This document shows, piece after piece, positions 37,161 to 46,663 of a stretch of 64,000 nucleotides of DNA (the first letter of the stretch is position 1; each line of letters opens with the position of its first letter). The translations under genes were made by a program, and so were the position numbers. This DNA comes from Nostoc sp. UHCC 0870 (GTDB lineage Bacteria; Cyanobacteriota; Cyanobacteriia; Cyanobacteriales; Nostocaceae). Below the pieces are notes generated by a model. That model saw nothing but the letters and a program-made list of their open reading frames with translations, ran no database searches and was not told the DNA's origin. The stretch spans positions 1,070,501 through 1,134,500 of the forward strand of contig NZ_CP091913.1 of assembly GCF_022063185.1 (NCBI RefSeq). Reading direction: 5' to 3'.

Positions 37161-39830
37161 GTGAAAATTAATGGTACTGCCAACAATGATTTTTTGAATG
37201 GCTTTGATAGCGACGATGAGATTAATGGTTTTGCCGGTAACGACATAATCAATGGTGGTCTAGGTAATGATCTGATTGATGGTGGACTGGGTAATGACTC
37301 CTTGTCTGGTGATGGTGGTGATGACACATTTAAAGGTAGTCGAGGTAACGACACCATCAATGGTGGAGACGGCTTTGATACCGCAGACTACGGCAGTTTG
37401 GGTAAAAAAATCACCCTGTCAGGAGTAGGGTCAATTATCAAAGCTGGTGGATTTGGTACAGATACCGTCTTTCAAGTAGAAAAGGTAATTGCTGATGCTA
37501 CTGTTGCCAACAACACGATAGATGCGTCTCAATCTTTGTCAGGTGTACCTGCCATTGCTGACTTAGAAGCCCAAACCATCTCTGCCCTTAACGTTCCTGG
37601 TTTAGGAGATTTGACATTTAATGTCGTCAACTTTGACAATGTTATCGGTACTATCAACAATGACAGCATCAAAGGTGACAGCCAAAATAACCAATTAAGT
37701 GGTCTGGCTGGAGACGACTATATTGATGGTAGAGGTGGGAACGACCTGATTGATGGTGGAGACGGCAATGACACCTTGCTTGGTGGTGCTGGTGATGACA
37801 CCTTTAAGGGTGGTCAGGGTAACGACAACATTGATGGTGGAGATGGTATTGACGTAGTAGACTACAGCAAACTAGGTCAGACTATCACTCTCTCAGGAGT
37901 AGGAACAGTTACTAAAGCTGGTGGATTAGGTCAAGACATACTCTTTAAGGTAGAGAAAGTAATTGCTGATGCTAAGGTTTCTAACAACACCATAGATGCC
38001 TCCGCCTCTTTGCTTGGAGTTGCTGCCATTGCCGACTTGCAAGCTCAAACCATCTCTGCGCTTAACGTTCCTGGTTTAGGAGATTTGACATTTAATGTCG
38101 TCAACTTTGACAATGTTATCGGTACAATTAATGATGACAGCATCAAAGGCGACGGACAAAATAACCAATTAACTGGTCTGGCTGGAGACGACATCATTGA
38201 TGGTAGAGGTGGGAACGACCTGATTGATGGTGGAGACGGCAATGACACCTTGTTAGGTGGTGCTGGTAATGACACCTTTAAGGGTAGTCAGGGTGATGAC
38301 TATATTGATGGTGGAACCGGCACGGATACCGCAGACTACAGCAAACTAGGTCAGACTATCACTCTCTCAGAAGTAGGGACAATTATCAAAGCTGGTGGAT
38401 TGGGTACAGACTCACTCTTTAAAGTAGAAAGAATTGTTGCCGATGCTAGTGTTGCCAAGAATACTATAGATGCCTCCGCATCTGTTTCTGGTGTATCCAT
38501 CACCGTTAACCTACAAAGTAAAACTTTGTCAGCCAACAATGTTCCTGGTCTAGGGACATTGCCATTTACTGTAGTCAACTTTGATGATGTCATCGGCACA
38601 AATGAAGATGACATCATTACTGGTGATACCCAGAGTAATACATTAACTGGTAATGGCGGTGATGACATATTTAGAGGCAGTCGAGGTAACGACACCATCA
38701 ATGGTGGAGACGGCTTTGATACCGCAGACTACGGCAGTTTGGGTAAAAAAATCACCCTGTCAGGAGTAGGGTCAATTATCAAAGCTGGTGGATTTGGTAC
38801 AGATACCGTCTTTCAAGTAGAAAAAGTAATTGCTGATGCTAGTGTTGCCAACAACACGATAGATGCGTCTCAATCTTTGTCGGGTGTACCTGCCATTGCT
38901 GACCTAGAAGCCCAAACCATCTCTGCCCTTAACGTTCCTGGTTTAGGAGATTTGACATTTAATGTCGTTAACTTTGACAATGTTATCGGTACAATTAATG
39001 ACGACATTATTAAGGGCGACAGCCAAAATAACCAATTAAGTGGTCTGGCTGGAGACGACTATATTGATGGTAGAGATGGGAACGACCTGATTGATGGTGG
39101 AGACGGCAATGACACCTTGTTCGGTGGTGCTGGTGATGACACCTTTAAGGGTGGTCGGGGTAACGACAGCATTGATGGTGGAGATGGTATTGACGTAGTA
39201 GACTACAGCAAACTAGGTCAGACTATCACTCTCTCAGGAGTAGGAACAATTACCAAAGCTGGCGGCTTCGGAACAGACACAGTGTTTAAAGTGGAAACGG
39301 TGATTGCTGACGCTAAGGTTGCTAACAACACCATAGATTCCTCCCTATCTTTGCCTGGGGTATCTGTCGTCGCTAATTTACAAACGCAAACTATCTCCGC
39401 CTTTGACGTTCCTTTTTTGGGGACAATCACATTTGATGTCATCAACTTTGATAATCTTATCGGTACAGATGAAGGTGACAGCCTGACTGGTGACAACCAA
39501 AATAACCGATTAGAAGGTAGAGCAGGTGATGACATTATCTCCGGCGGCTTTGGTAATGACACCATCATCGGTGGATTAGGTAACGATACTCTTACAGGCG
39601 GTGCTGGTGCGGATAAGTTTGTTTTCAATAGCCTTGCTGATGGTCTTGACATCATCACAGATTACAACTTTGGTCAAAAGGACGTAATCCAAGTTTCTAA
39701 ACTCGGATTTGGTGCTACTAACCTCAGCCAGTTCTTCTACGACAACACAAACGGCAGCTTGTCTTTCTCAGGAAATCAATTTGCTTCTCTTGTGAATCTC
39801 TCAACTAATATCAGTATTCAGTTTGTCTAA
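37161..39830 (+). CDS. RTX (haemolysin-type calcium-binding) repeat protein
   Basis: 889 residues starting at GTG 37161 with no signal peptide, as in type I secreted RTX proteins. Blocks of GGxGxDxUx nonapeptides (for example GLGNDLIDGG, GGAGDDTFKGG) alternate with five copies of an approximately 95-residue module (TITLSGVG...KAGG.GTD..F.VEKVIADA...NTIDAS ... VNFDNVIGT). Each nonapeptide turn binds calcium outside the cell. The C-terminus (TNLSQFFYDNTNGSLSFSG...STNISIQFV) resembles the uncleaved secretion signal. No enzymatic domain is present, suggesting an adhesin or surface-layer role. No type I exporter genes are adjacent. Confidence 0.88.
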   Translation: MKINGTANNDFLNGFDSDDEINGFAGNDIINGGLGNDLIDGGLGNDSLSGDGGDDTFKGSRGNDTINGGDGFDTADYGSLGKKITLSGVGSIIKAGGFGTDTVFQVEKVIADATVANNTIDASQSLSGVPAIADLEAQTISALNVPGLGDLTFNVVNFDNVIGTINNDSIKGDSQNNQLSGLAGDDYIDGRGGNDLIDGGDGNDTLLGGAGDDTFKGGQGNDNIDGGDGIDVVDYSKLGQTITLSGVGTVTKAGGLGQDILFKVEKVIADAKVSNNTIDASASLLGVAAIADLQAQTISALNVPGLGDLTFNVVNFDNVIGTINDDSIKGDGQNNQLTGLAGDDIIDGRGGNDLIDGGDGNDTLLGGAGNDTFKGSQGDDYIDGGTGTDTADYSKLGQTITLSEVGTIIKAGGLGTDSLFKVERIVADASVAKNTIDASASVSGVSITVNLQSKTLSANNVPGLGTLPFTVVNFDDVIGTNEDDIITGDTQSNTLTGNGGDDIFRGSRGNDTINGGDGFDTADYGSLGKKITLSGVGSIIKAGGFGTDTVFQVEKVIADASVANNTIDASQSLSGVPAIADLEAQTISALNVPGLGDLTFNVVNFDNVIGTINDDIIKGDSQNNQLSGLAGDDYIDGRDGNDLIDGGDGNDTLFGGAGDDTFKGGRGNDSIDGGDGIDVVDYSKLGQTITLSGVGTITKAGGFGTDTVFKVETVIADAKVANNTIDSSLSLPGVSVVANLQTQTISAFDVPFLGTITFDVINFDNLIGTDEGDSLTGDNQNNRLEGRAGDDIISGGFGNDTIIGGLGNDTLTGGAGADKFVFNSLADGLDIITDYNFGQKDVIQVSKLGFGATNLSQFFYDNTNGSLSFSGNQFASLVNLSTNISIQFV
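37339..39131 (+). repeat. long internal duplication inside the RTX gene
   Basis: Bases 37339-37790 and 38680-39131 (offset 1341, exactly 447 codons) are nearly identical, with about a dozen or so differences visible over roughly 450 bases. Neighbouring modules are more diverged, so one two-to-three-module segment was copied recently or is kept alike by gene conversion. Confidence 0.9.
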
Positions 39831-39887
39831 GAGACAAGCTGTCTAAAAGTATCCAAAAAACTGACACAAAAATCTTCTCTACTCTTC

Positions 39888-39992
39888 ATTGTTCTGTGTC
39901 CTTTGTGTCTGTATCTTAGTCTATTGTTCTGTGTCCCTTGTGCCTGTATCGTAGCCTATTGTTCTGTGTCCTTTGTGTCTGTATCGTAGCCT
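39888..39992. repeat. 35-bp tandem repeat, three copies
   Basis: Three head-to-tail 35-base units (39888-39922, 39923-39957, 39958-39992) begin ATTGTTCTGTGTC and differ at only a few positions. They follow the RTX stop codon and precede the PEP-CTERM gene. The CTGTGTCTTTGTGTCT core resembles the hemE downstream hairpin. Confidence 0.93.
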
Positions 39993-40107
39993 GCGGTAAG
40001 GTGCTGTCGCATCTACATTTATTGGGATAATTTATTTCTTGGCTATTCCACATCTAACTTGCATATTTATCATGTAGAGCATTCATTTTTTTGCTTTATC
40101 TATCTCA

Positions 40108-41004
40108 ATGAGAATAAAACGCTACCTTATTGTTGGTAGTCATTTTTTACATTTGATCATCAGATTCTGTGGAATTAAGGAGCTAAGTATTGTGATATTT
40201 TCGGGCAGTCATGTATTCAATCTATCGGTTAAATATTTATCGGCAATTACAGCCGTAATCACTGTTTTTCAACTACCAGTTCAGGCAGCCACATTTTTAG
40301 TAAATGAACGCGCGGCTTTGAGAGGTAATGATGAAGTTGACTGGGTAAGTTTAGGAAAAGTATTCAACCCATCTGCTCCTAGCTTTTCTGCTTTTTTGCC
40401 TAACTCCTTCTCCACAACTTCCCAAGGTGGATTAAGGTTAAATGTCGATATAGCTCCAGCTACTAATCCTGGATTTACTCCACCGTTTGTCTTTCAAACT
40501 TTACCGCCTCCTGGTATTCGGACTAATTTTGCTCAAGGTGATTATATTCTCTTTGGAGGTATAGACCCATCAGGTTTTCGACCTCTTTCCCCCGGCTCTC
40601 CTGACCCTCGTACTCCAGGGAATGGAGGACCTTTTACCATTAGTTTTGATAAGCCTGTTTTTGGCGTAGGTACTCAGATAGCTGTAGACATTAGTAACCA
40701 GCAAGTAGAAACTTTTATCACTGCTTTTGATAAAGTCAATAACCTATTAGGTACTTTCTCTGTTTTGAGTACTTCATCCCTAGCCTTAGATAATTCGGCA
40801 GTATTTTTGGGTATTCGTAGTGATACTCCAAATATCTCACGACTTGTTTTTAGCAGTACTGCTCCACAATTTGGCTTGGCTATTAATCGTGTCAGCATTG
40901 TGGTTCTAGTTCCTGAACCGACTTATACCTTAGGAATATTAGTTTTTGGTGTTTCAGGTGCTATTTGGAAACTGCGCCAACGCAAGACTAGGCAAGTAGG
41001 CTAA
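40108..41004 (+). CDS. PEP-CTERM sorting-domain protein
   Basis: 298 residues. A hydrophobic signal region (about 38-63, ending PVQAATF) is followed by a soluble beta-rich domain. The C-terminal sorting signal comprises VPEPTYT, a membrane span (LGILVFGVSGAIW) and a basic tail KLRQRKTRQ. PEP-CTERM proteins are handled by an exosortase and tied to exopolysaccharide; none is in view. An ATG before an 'RIKRYLIV' leader is used, but ATG codons 20-30 residues downstream are possible, since the first 35 residues are atypical. Confidence 0.85.
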   Translation: MRIKRYLIVGSHFLHLIIRFCGIKELSIVIFSGSHVFNLSVKYLSAITAVITVFQLPVQAATFLVNERAALRGNDEVDWVSLGKVFNPSAPSFSAFLPNSFSTTSQGGLRLNVDIAPATNPGFTPPFVFQTLPPPGIRTNFAQGDYILFGGIDPSGFRPLSPGSPDPRTPGNGGPFTISFDKPVFGVGTQIAVDISNQQVETFITAFDKVNNLLGTFSVLSTSSLALDNSAVFLGIRSDTPNISRLVFSSTAPQFGLAINRVSIVVLVPEPTYTLGILVFGVSGAIWKLRQRKTRQVG

Positions 41005-41230
41005 TACAGTTCAGTTCACTGAAGGTACATAGTTCTTAAATATTCCCCTTAGTTCCTATTGAAAAGGGTAATTGAATGATGATTTAATCGACTTTTTCAG
41101 GGGAATTGTAAGTATAAAATCTTCTGTGAACTGTATTGATATGTAGCCTATAAAGCAGAAAGAATGACATTTTCAAACTTACGTATTAACGTAAATTTCC
41201 CACTTCTTGTATTTAGCGAAATTAAACTAA

Positions 41231-41434
41231 ATGCCGTACACAGAACTAGAAACGATCATAGACGCGAAAATCAAAAGAGCTATACGCAAGCATGAGATGA
41301 TAGTTGCTTGTATTAGCAGTATTATCGGGTTGATTTTTATAGTAGGTTTGTTCCACGCGATTTCGCTCAACCAAAGTCAAATTCAGGCATATTGCTCAAA
41401 TTTGACTTTGGTTGTATCCAAGTTATTTCTATGA
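41231..41434 (+). CDS. small single-span membrane protein (tentative)
   Basis: 67 residues: an amphipathic basic N-terminus (ETIIDAKIKRAIRKHE), one membrane span (MIVACISSIIGLIFIVGLF) and a short tail. The tail is encoded by a perfect 15-base inverted repeat (41369-41383 with 41399-41413), which could instead be a transcription terminator. The ribosome-binding site is weak. It lies 40 bases before an MFS gene. Coding status is plausible but unproven. Confidence 0.4.
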   Translation: MPYTELETIIDAKIKRAIRKHEMIVACISSIIGLIFIVGLFHAISLNQSQIQAYCSNLTLVVSKLFL

Positions 41435-41473
41435 TTAAGTGTTCCCTACTATGTATCAAAGGAAATTGCATCA

Positions 41474-42694
41474 ATGGTGAATAATAACAATGGCAGGCCT
41501 ACATTCGTCTTATTTTTGATTGTATTTATAGACTTGCTTGGCTTCGGAATTATCTTGCCGATACTGCCTTTGTATGCTGAACAATTCGGTGCAGAACCGA
41601 ATGAAGCTACTTTGCTTGTGGCTATTTATTCTTTAATGCAGTTCTTATTTGCACCATTATGGGGTAGCTTGAGCGATCGCTATGGTCGTCGTCCCATTAT
41701 ACTACTAACCCTGTTCGGTTCTTTAATTGCATACACAGGCTTAGGTTTTGCCAACTCCTTGGGGATTTTATTTATTGCTCGTGGTCTTGCGGGGATGATG
41801 GCAGGTAATATAGCCACTGCTCAGGCGTACATAGCAGATATTACTACACCAGCTAATCGCGCTCGTGGCATGGGCATCATCGGCGCAGCTTTTGGTCTTG
41901 GCTTTATTCTCGGCCCAGCTATTGGAGGTATTCTCGTAGGGACTGACCCGGACAACGCTAACTTCCATCTACCATCGTTGTTCTCAGCCGGATTATCTTT
42001 ATTAGCATTGCTTTGTGCTTTGGTATTACTTCCAGAATCCCTCAATGCTGAGACTAAAGCCAAAATCCAAGCTCATCGCTACCGTCAGCGACGGCTAAAT
42101 TTGCTACATCTGTTACAGCGTCCTCAGTTCTGTATGCTCATTGGTATCTACTTTTTAGTTACCTTTGCGGTTGCAGCTATGGACTCAACGTTTGCTTTAT
42201 GGTCTAAGCAGGAATTAAACTGGGGTCCTCAACAAATTAGTTATCTTTTTGCCTTCATGGGGATTGTCTGCACAATCGTTCAAGGAGGACTTATCGGATT
42301 TCTCAAGAAACTCTTGGGTGAAATCAAGTTACTTACCTTGGGAATATTAGGACTAGGTGTAGGATTACTGCTAATTGGATTCTCACAAAGCTTAATTTTA
42401 TTATTAGTATCTACCACACTTGTGGCAGGGGGAATTAGTGTCAATCAACCAATATTGAATAGCCTCATTTCTCAAATAACAGTAACAGAAGACCAAGGAC
42501 AAATATTAGGAATTGCCAGTTCTTGTTCTGCCTTGGCTCGCATTGTCGGTTCAATATGGGCAGGAGCTAGTTTCATGAAATTTGGGAGTTCTGCCCCTTT
42601 CTTGAGTGGTTTTTTAGTAGTGCTGCTAGCTTTTATTTTAAGTTGGCGAATGAATAAAAATACTTCTGAATCAAAAGCAGAACGTGTTGTCTGA
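41474..42694 (+). CDS. MFS transporter (TetA-like drug:H+ antiporter family)
   Basis: 406 residues with 12 predicted spans. Motif A appears as GSLSDRYGRRPI after the second span, and the fifth-span motif is seen as GLGFILGPAIGG. The N-terminal LLGFGIILPILPLYAE is typical of the TetA/Bcr-type drug:H+ antiporter group. The substrate cannot be inferred; tetracycline should not be assumed. AAAGGA lies 9-12 bases before the ATG. The next gene also encodes a polytopic membrane protein but is 220 bases away. Confidence 0.88.
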   Translation: MVNNNNGRPTFVLFLIVFIDLLGFGIILPILPLYAEQFGAEPNEATLLVAIYSLMQFLFAPLWGSLSDRYGRRPIILLTLFGSLIAYTGLGFANSLGILFIARGLAGMMAGNIATAQAYIADITTPANRARGMGIIGAAFGLGFILGPAIGGILVGTDPDNANFHLPSLFSAGLSLLALLCALVLLPESLNAETKAKIQAHRYRQRRLNLLHLLQRPQFCMLIGIYFLVTFAVAAMDSTFALWSKQELNWGPQQISYLFAFMGIVCTIVQGGLIGFLKKLLGEIKLLTLGILGLGVGLLLIGFSQSLILLLVSTTLVAGGISVNQPILNSLISQITVTEDQGQILGIASSCSALARIVGSIWAGASFMKFGSSAPFLSGFLVVLLAFILSWRMNKNTSESKAERVV

Positions 42695-42918
42695 AAATCT
42701 ATTACAGTGCAGTGTCAATAAACTACTTAGTTTAAGTTGGAATTTTGACTTGCGTGTATTTTTGCTAGGTCTTAGAGGTTGTTTTAAAAGTTGTTATCTA
42801 TGAATTGAATTGAATTATTACTCCCTTTTCCAAGATCAGGTTTAGGGTGGGGTAAAAATATTTAACACATCAGTCATAACTTTTAAAACATCCTTTTAAT
42901 TAAGAATTACGAATTAAT

Positions 42919-43896
42919 ATGACAGGTCGCCAAGTATTATTTATCGGCATTTTTATCAGCATCCTCCTCACCTACGCAATTTGGCTGGGTGGGGGTATTC
43001 CTGCAAGTATTATTAAGCTTCCTGACCAAGGATTAAGCTGGTACTACTGGAAGCTTCCTCATCCGACTTTTTGGAGCAGAGCCACAGCCTGGGGTATGTA
43101 CCTTGGGCATCAGTTTGGCATCTGGGCGTGTATCTGGTGGGCGCAGCAAACGCAGTTGAAATACAAAACAGCGTTGCACCCCATTAATTACGCGATGCTT
43201 GCCATCAATGGTGCATTTATCGCTTTACACTTCCTGCAAACCTACATTTGGTACGATGCCCTAGCTCAAGATACCTCCATTTGGGCTTCCCAAGGTGCGG
43301 TTGTACTTCTACTAGTCTTCATACTGATTTTGGAAACACCTCGACGCGGCTTGTTTTTTGGCAATCCTGTGCCATTCCATCAAGAGTTTTTGCGAATTAT
43401 CAAGGTGTACCACGGCTATTTTTTCTCCTTCGCTGCTATCTACACCTTTTGGTATCATCCAATGGAAGCGACTGCGGGACACTTAATTGGTTTTTTCTAT
43501 ATGTTTTTGCTGCTGCTCCAATCGTCATTAATCTTTAATCGCGCTCATACAAACCGTTGGTGGACATTCAGTTTGGAAATTACGGTGCTTTTACATAGTG
43601 TAGTTGTGTCCTGGATGCTAGGACAGACTAAATGGCCAACATTTCTCTTTGGTTTTCTGGGAATTCTTGTACTTACCCAACTCCACGGTTTACCAGTGAG
43701 TAGCTTGACTAAACGTACTATTTACGGAATTTTCTTAGTGAGTGTAATAGCGGTTTACGGATTGACTGAACGCGGCTTGGGCAGAATTTATGAAGTAACC
43801 TATATCCCTTTGATTGAGTTTGGGCTGGTGGGTATAATTTACTTAGTCTTCATGCTCATCTTATGGACGTTTTCCCGTTTAACTCTCAAAACTTAA
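42919..43896 (+). CDS. conserved polytopic membrane protein, unknown
   Basis: 325 residues with about nine membrane spans, rich in Trp, His and Tyr (WYYWKLPHPTFWSRATAWGM, LQTYIWYDALAQD, HGYFFSFAAIYTFWYHPMEA). Several His residues lie inside or next to spans, which could bind haem or metal (inference). I do not recognise a named family. It is a single gene between the MFS transporter and aspA on the same strand. Confidence 0.7.
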   Translation: MTGRQVLFIGIFISILLTYAIWLGGGIPASIIKLPDQGLSWYYWKLPHPTFWSRATAWGMYLGHQFGIWACIWWAQQTQLKYKTALHPINYAMLAINGAFIALHFLQTYIWYDALAQDTSIWASQGAVVLLLVFILILETPRRGLFFGNPVPFHQEFLRIIKVYHGYFFSFAAIYTFWYHPMEATAGHLIGFFYMFLLLLQSSLIFNRAHTNRWWTFSLEITVLLHSVVVSWMLGQTKWPTFLFGFLGILVLTQLHGLPVSSLTKRTIYGIFLVSVIAVYGLTERGLGRIYEVTYIPLIEFGLVGIIYLVFMLILWTFSRLTLKT

Positions 43897-43951
43897 TGTA
43901 CTCAAGAACCATATCTCTAGAACAATCAAGTTTTTTGTGTATTTGCATGGC

Positions 43952-43973
43952 ATGATCTGTATTTTGAGATCAT
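43952..43973. promoter_or_regulatory. inverted repeat before aspA start
   Basis: ATGATCT-N8-AGATCAT, a perfect 7-base inverted repeat, ends 12 bases before the aspA ATG. It could be an operator or a stem that masks the ribosome-binding site; no known regulator consensus matches. Confidence 0.35.
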
Positions 43974-43985
43974 CCCAACAATAAT

Positions 43986-45398
43986 ATGACTGATAATAGA
44001 GATTTTCGGATCGAACGCGATTCAATGGGCGATCGCCAAATTGCGAGTGATGTTTATTACGGTATCCAAACTCTGCGAGCTATCGAAAACTTCCCCATTA
44101 GCGGCATTAAGCCATTACCTACTTACGTAGATGCTTGTTTATTTATTAAAAAAGCTACAGCCATTGTTAACGGTGAATTAGGCTGTATACCCCAAGATAT
44201 TAGCCAAGTCATCGTGGAAGCAGCTGATGAAATCCTCGCTGGCAAATTCCGTGATCAATTTGTGGTAGATGTTTATCAAGCCGGTGCAGGGACTTCGCAC
44301 CACATGAATGTCAATGAAGTCTTATCAAACCGGGCTTTAGAAATTCTCGGTGAAGAGAAAGGCAATTACAAAAGAGTTAGTCCCAACGATCATGTCAACT
44401 ACGGACAGTCTACCAACGATGTGATTCCGACAGCCATTAGGATTGGTGGCTTGTTAGCACTGGAGAGGACATTACACCCCGCTTTAGAGAAAGCGATCGC
44501 TACCTTAGAAAATAAAGCTGTAGAATTTCAAGATATCGTTAAATCTGGCAGAACTCACCTACAAGACGCTGTACCCGTGCGTTTAGGTGAAAACTTCCGG
44601 GCTTGGGCGCAAATCCTCTCAGAACACCAAAACCGCCTTTATACAGCCTCTGGGGATTTAATGGTGCTGGGGTTGGGTGGTAGTGCGGCTGGAACTGGAC
44701 TAAATACCCATCCCCAATATCGCGTTCGTGTGGTGGAAGTCCTCTCAGAATTACTCAACTTTCCTCTGCAACCTGCACCCCATCTCATGGCTGCAATGCA
44801 AAGTATGGGCGCATTTGTCAATGTTTCTGGCGCATTACGTAACTTAGCCCAAGATTTAGCCAAAATTTCCCACGACTTGCGCCTGATGGATTCCGGCCCA
44901 AAAACTGGCTTGAAAGAAATACAATTACCCCCAGTACAACCTGGTTCATCGATTATGCCAGGAAAATATAACCCCGTGATGGCAGAGATGACATCAATGG
45001 TATGTTTTCAGGTGATGGGTTACGACAATGCGATCGCTTTTGCCGCCCAAGCTGGACAATTAGAATTGAACGTGATGATGCCGTTAATAGCCTATAACCT
45101 GATTCACAGTATAGAAATTCTCGGTAATACTATCGCCGCCCTCACGGAACGTTGTATAGAGGGAATTACCGCTAATAAAGAACGTTGTTTAGCCTACGCT
45201 GAAGGTAGTCTAGCTTTAGTCACCGCACTTAACACCCATATTGGTTATCTAAACGCCGCCGCCGTCGCCAAAGAATCCCTAGAAACAGGCAAATCCCTAC
45301 GACAGATTGTTTTAGAAAAAGGTCTAATGAGTGAAGCAGAATTAGCTACTGTGTTAAATCTAGAACAGATGAGCAGTATTTTAGGGACTGGGGAATAA
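43986..45398 (+). CDS. aspA: aspartate ammonia-lyase
   Basis: 470 residues of the class II fumarase/aspartase superfamily. Aspartase releases ammonia from L-aspartate to give fumarate. The superfamily signature GSSIMPGKYNPVM carries the catalytic Ser loop, and TSHHMNVNEVLSNRA and NYGQSTNDVIPTA are the other two conserved regions. The N-terminal DVYYGIQTLRAIENFPISG favours aspartase over fumarase. It lies 85 bases after a membrane-protein gene with an inverted repeat before its start. A dispersed repeat follows directly. Confidence 0.9.
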   Translation: MTDNRDFRIERDSMGDRQIASDVYYGIQTLRAIENFPISGIKPLPTYVDACLFIKKATAIVNGELGCIPQDISQVIVEAADEILAGKFRDQFVVDVYQAGAGTSHHMNVNEVLSNRALEILGEEKGNYKRVSPNDHVNYGQSTNDVIPTAIRIGGLLALERTLHPALEKAIATLENKAVEFQDIVKSGRTHLQDAVPVRLGENFRAWAQILSEHQNRLYTASGDLMVLGLGGSAAGTGLNTHPQYRVRVVEVLSELLNFPLQPAPHLMAAMQSMGAFVNVSGALRNLAQDLAKISHDLRLMDSGPKTGLKEIQLPPVQPGSSIMPGKYNPVMAEMTSMVCFQVMGYDNAIAFAAQAGQLELNVMMPLIAYNLIHSIEILGNTIAALTERCIEGITANKERCLAYAEGSLALVTALNTHIGYLNAAAVAKESLETGKSLRQIVLEKGLMSEAELATVLNLEQMSSILGTGE

Positions 45399-45399
45399 T

Positions 45400-45485
45400 C
45401 AATTCAAAATTCAAAATGACGCTCGTTCGCCCTTGGCGTGCCGTAGGCATGACTCGCTAACGCTGCGCTAACAAAATTCAAAATT
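45400..45485. repeat. nested dispersed repeat, copy 1
   Basis: A block of about 57 bases (TGACGCTCGTTCGCCCTTGG through AACGCTGCGCTAACA) lies inside an ATTCAAA heptamer run. The identical nested arrangement is found at 56981-57066. Confidence 0.92.
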
Positions 45486-45568
45486 CAAAATTCAAACACC
45501 CTCTGACTCATAACTCAGCACCGGCTAAACGCCGCGCTACCGCTAACAGCACTCATAACTCATAACTC

Positions 45569-46540
45569 ATGCAGAACTCAAAACCATCTGTCAGCCTCAT
45601 TCGGGCTACTTCTTACGAAAAAGATACTTTAAGAGAATCTTTAGTTACCTTACTAGAACCTTTGGGGGGGATGGCGGCCTTTGTCAAACCAGGGCAACGT
45701 GTCTTACTCAAACCAAATTTGCTCACAGGTGCGCGTCCTCAAAAAGAGTGTACCACTCGCGCTGAAATAGTTTATGCAGTTGCTCAGATGGTAATTGCCG
45801 CAGGTGGTAAACCATTTTTAGGGGATAGTCCAGCATTTGGTAGTGCCAAAGGTGTAGCCATAGCTAATGGTTATCAGCCAATCATCCAAGAATTAAATCT
45901 TCCTATCATTGAATTTCACGGACAGCGTTACCAAACCGTGAGCGAAAATTTTAATCACCTACTAATCAGTAAAGAAGCGATAGAAGCCGATGTGGTGATT
46001 AATCTACCGAAAGTCAAGTCCCATAGCCAATTAACCTTAACTTTGGGAGTCAAAAACCTCTTTGGTTGCGTTCCCGGCAAAATGAAAGCATGGTGGCACA
46101 TGGAAGCAGGCAAAGATGCGAACCGCTTCGGGGAAATGTTAGTCGAAACTGCCAAGGCGATTAATCCAGATTTAACTATTTTAGATGGGATCATTGGACA
46201 TGAAGGTAATGGCCCTAGTGGTGGCGAACCCCGCCCCTTGGGAATATTAGCCGCAGCATCCAATGTCTTCGCCCTAGATAGGGCAATGGTAGAAGTTCTC
46301 AACGTTCCACCCCATGAAGTCCCTACTGTTGCAGCTTCTCAACGCCTAGGAGTTTGTCCAGAATTAGCTGACATTGATTTTCCCAACTTACATCCTGACT
46401 TACTTCAAATTACAGATTGGCGACTGCCAGACCAGTTAACACCAATTGATTTTGCTATGCCCAGGGTAATCAAGTCTACGTTCAAACATTTTTATATTCG
46501 CTTTATTAAAGAACCAATGAGTGCCTACGGTAGACAGTAG
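45569..46540 (+). CDS. DUF362 family protein
   Basis: 323 residues of DUF362, a family often fused to or associated with iron-sulfur proteins and of unknown activity. The conserved LLKPNLLTG and LPKVKSHSQLTLTLGVKNLFG segments and ILDGIIGHEGNGPSGGEPRP are visible. No ferredoxin-type cysteine cluster is present in this copy. The start ATG (45569) follows an AACTCAT heptamer run, so the leader is repeat-derived. It ends 60 bases before a structured region with an intrinsic terminator. Confidence 0.88.
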   Translation: MQNSKPSVSLIRATSYEKDTLRESLVTLLEPLGGMAAFVKPGQRVLLKPNLLTGARPQKECTTRAEIVYAVAQMVIAAGGKPFLGDSPAFGSAKGVAIANGYQPIIQELNLPIIEFHGQRYQTVSENFNHLLISKEAIEADVVINLPKVKSHSQLTLTLGVKNLFGCVPGKMKAWWHMEAGKDANRFGEMLVETAKAINPDLTILDGIIGHEGNGPSGGEPRPLGILAAASNVFALDRAMVEVLNVPPHEVPTVAASQRLGVCPELADIDFPNLHPDLLQITDWRLPDQLTPIDFAMPRVIKSTFKHFYIRFIKEPMSAYGRQ

Positions 46541-46600
46541 TTTGTCTTGAGCATTCGCCCAAAAGTAAGTGCAAATTCTGCTACAACAATCTGCAAATGA

Positions 46601-46663
46601 GGAGGGTAGTCTAGAAATTACCCTCCGATTGCTTAACTAGACCGCCCTATAGTGGCGGTTTTT
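46601..46663 (+). ncRNA. structured RNA / terminator region after DUF362 gene (candidate)
   Basis: Hairpin 1 (GGAGGGTA 46601-46608 with 46619-46626) has loop GTCTAGAAAT. Hairpin 2 (ACCGCC 46641-46646 with GGCGGT 46654-46659) is followed by a U-run and is a good intrinsic terminator. The loop word GTCTAG is exactly complementary to CTAGAC at 46637-46642, which overlaps the terminator stem, so a pseudoknot or antiterminator-like switch is possible. It may equally be only the 3' end of the DUF362 message. Confidence 0.5.

Noticed and set aside
38045..39658. Long minus-strand frames with Pro/Ser/Leu-rich products across the RTX gene
   Set aside because: Shadows of the repetitive Gly/Asp coding strand; the repeat structure creates open antisense frames.
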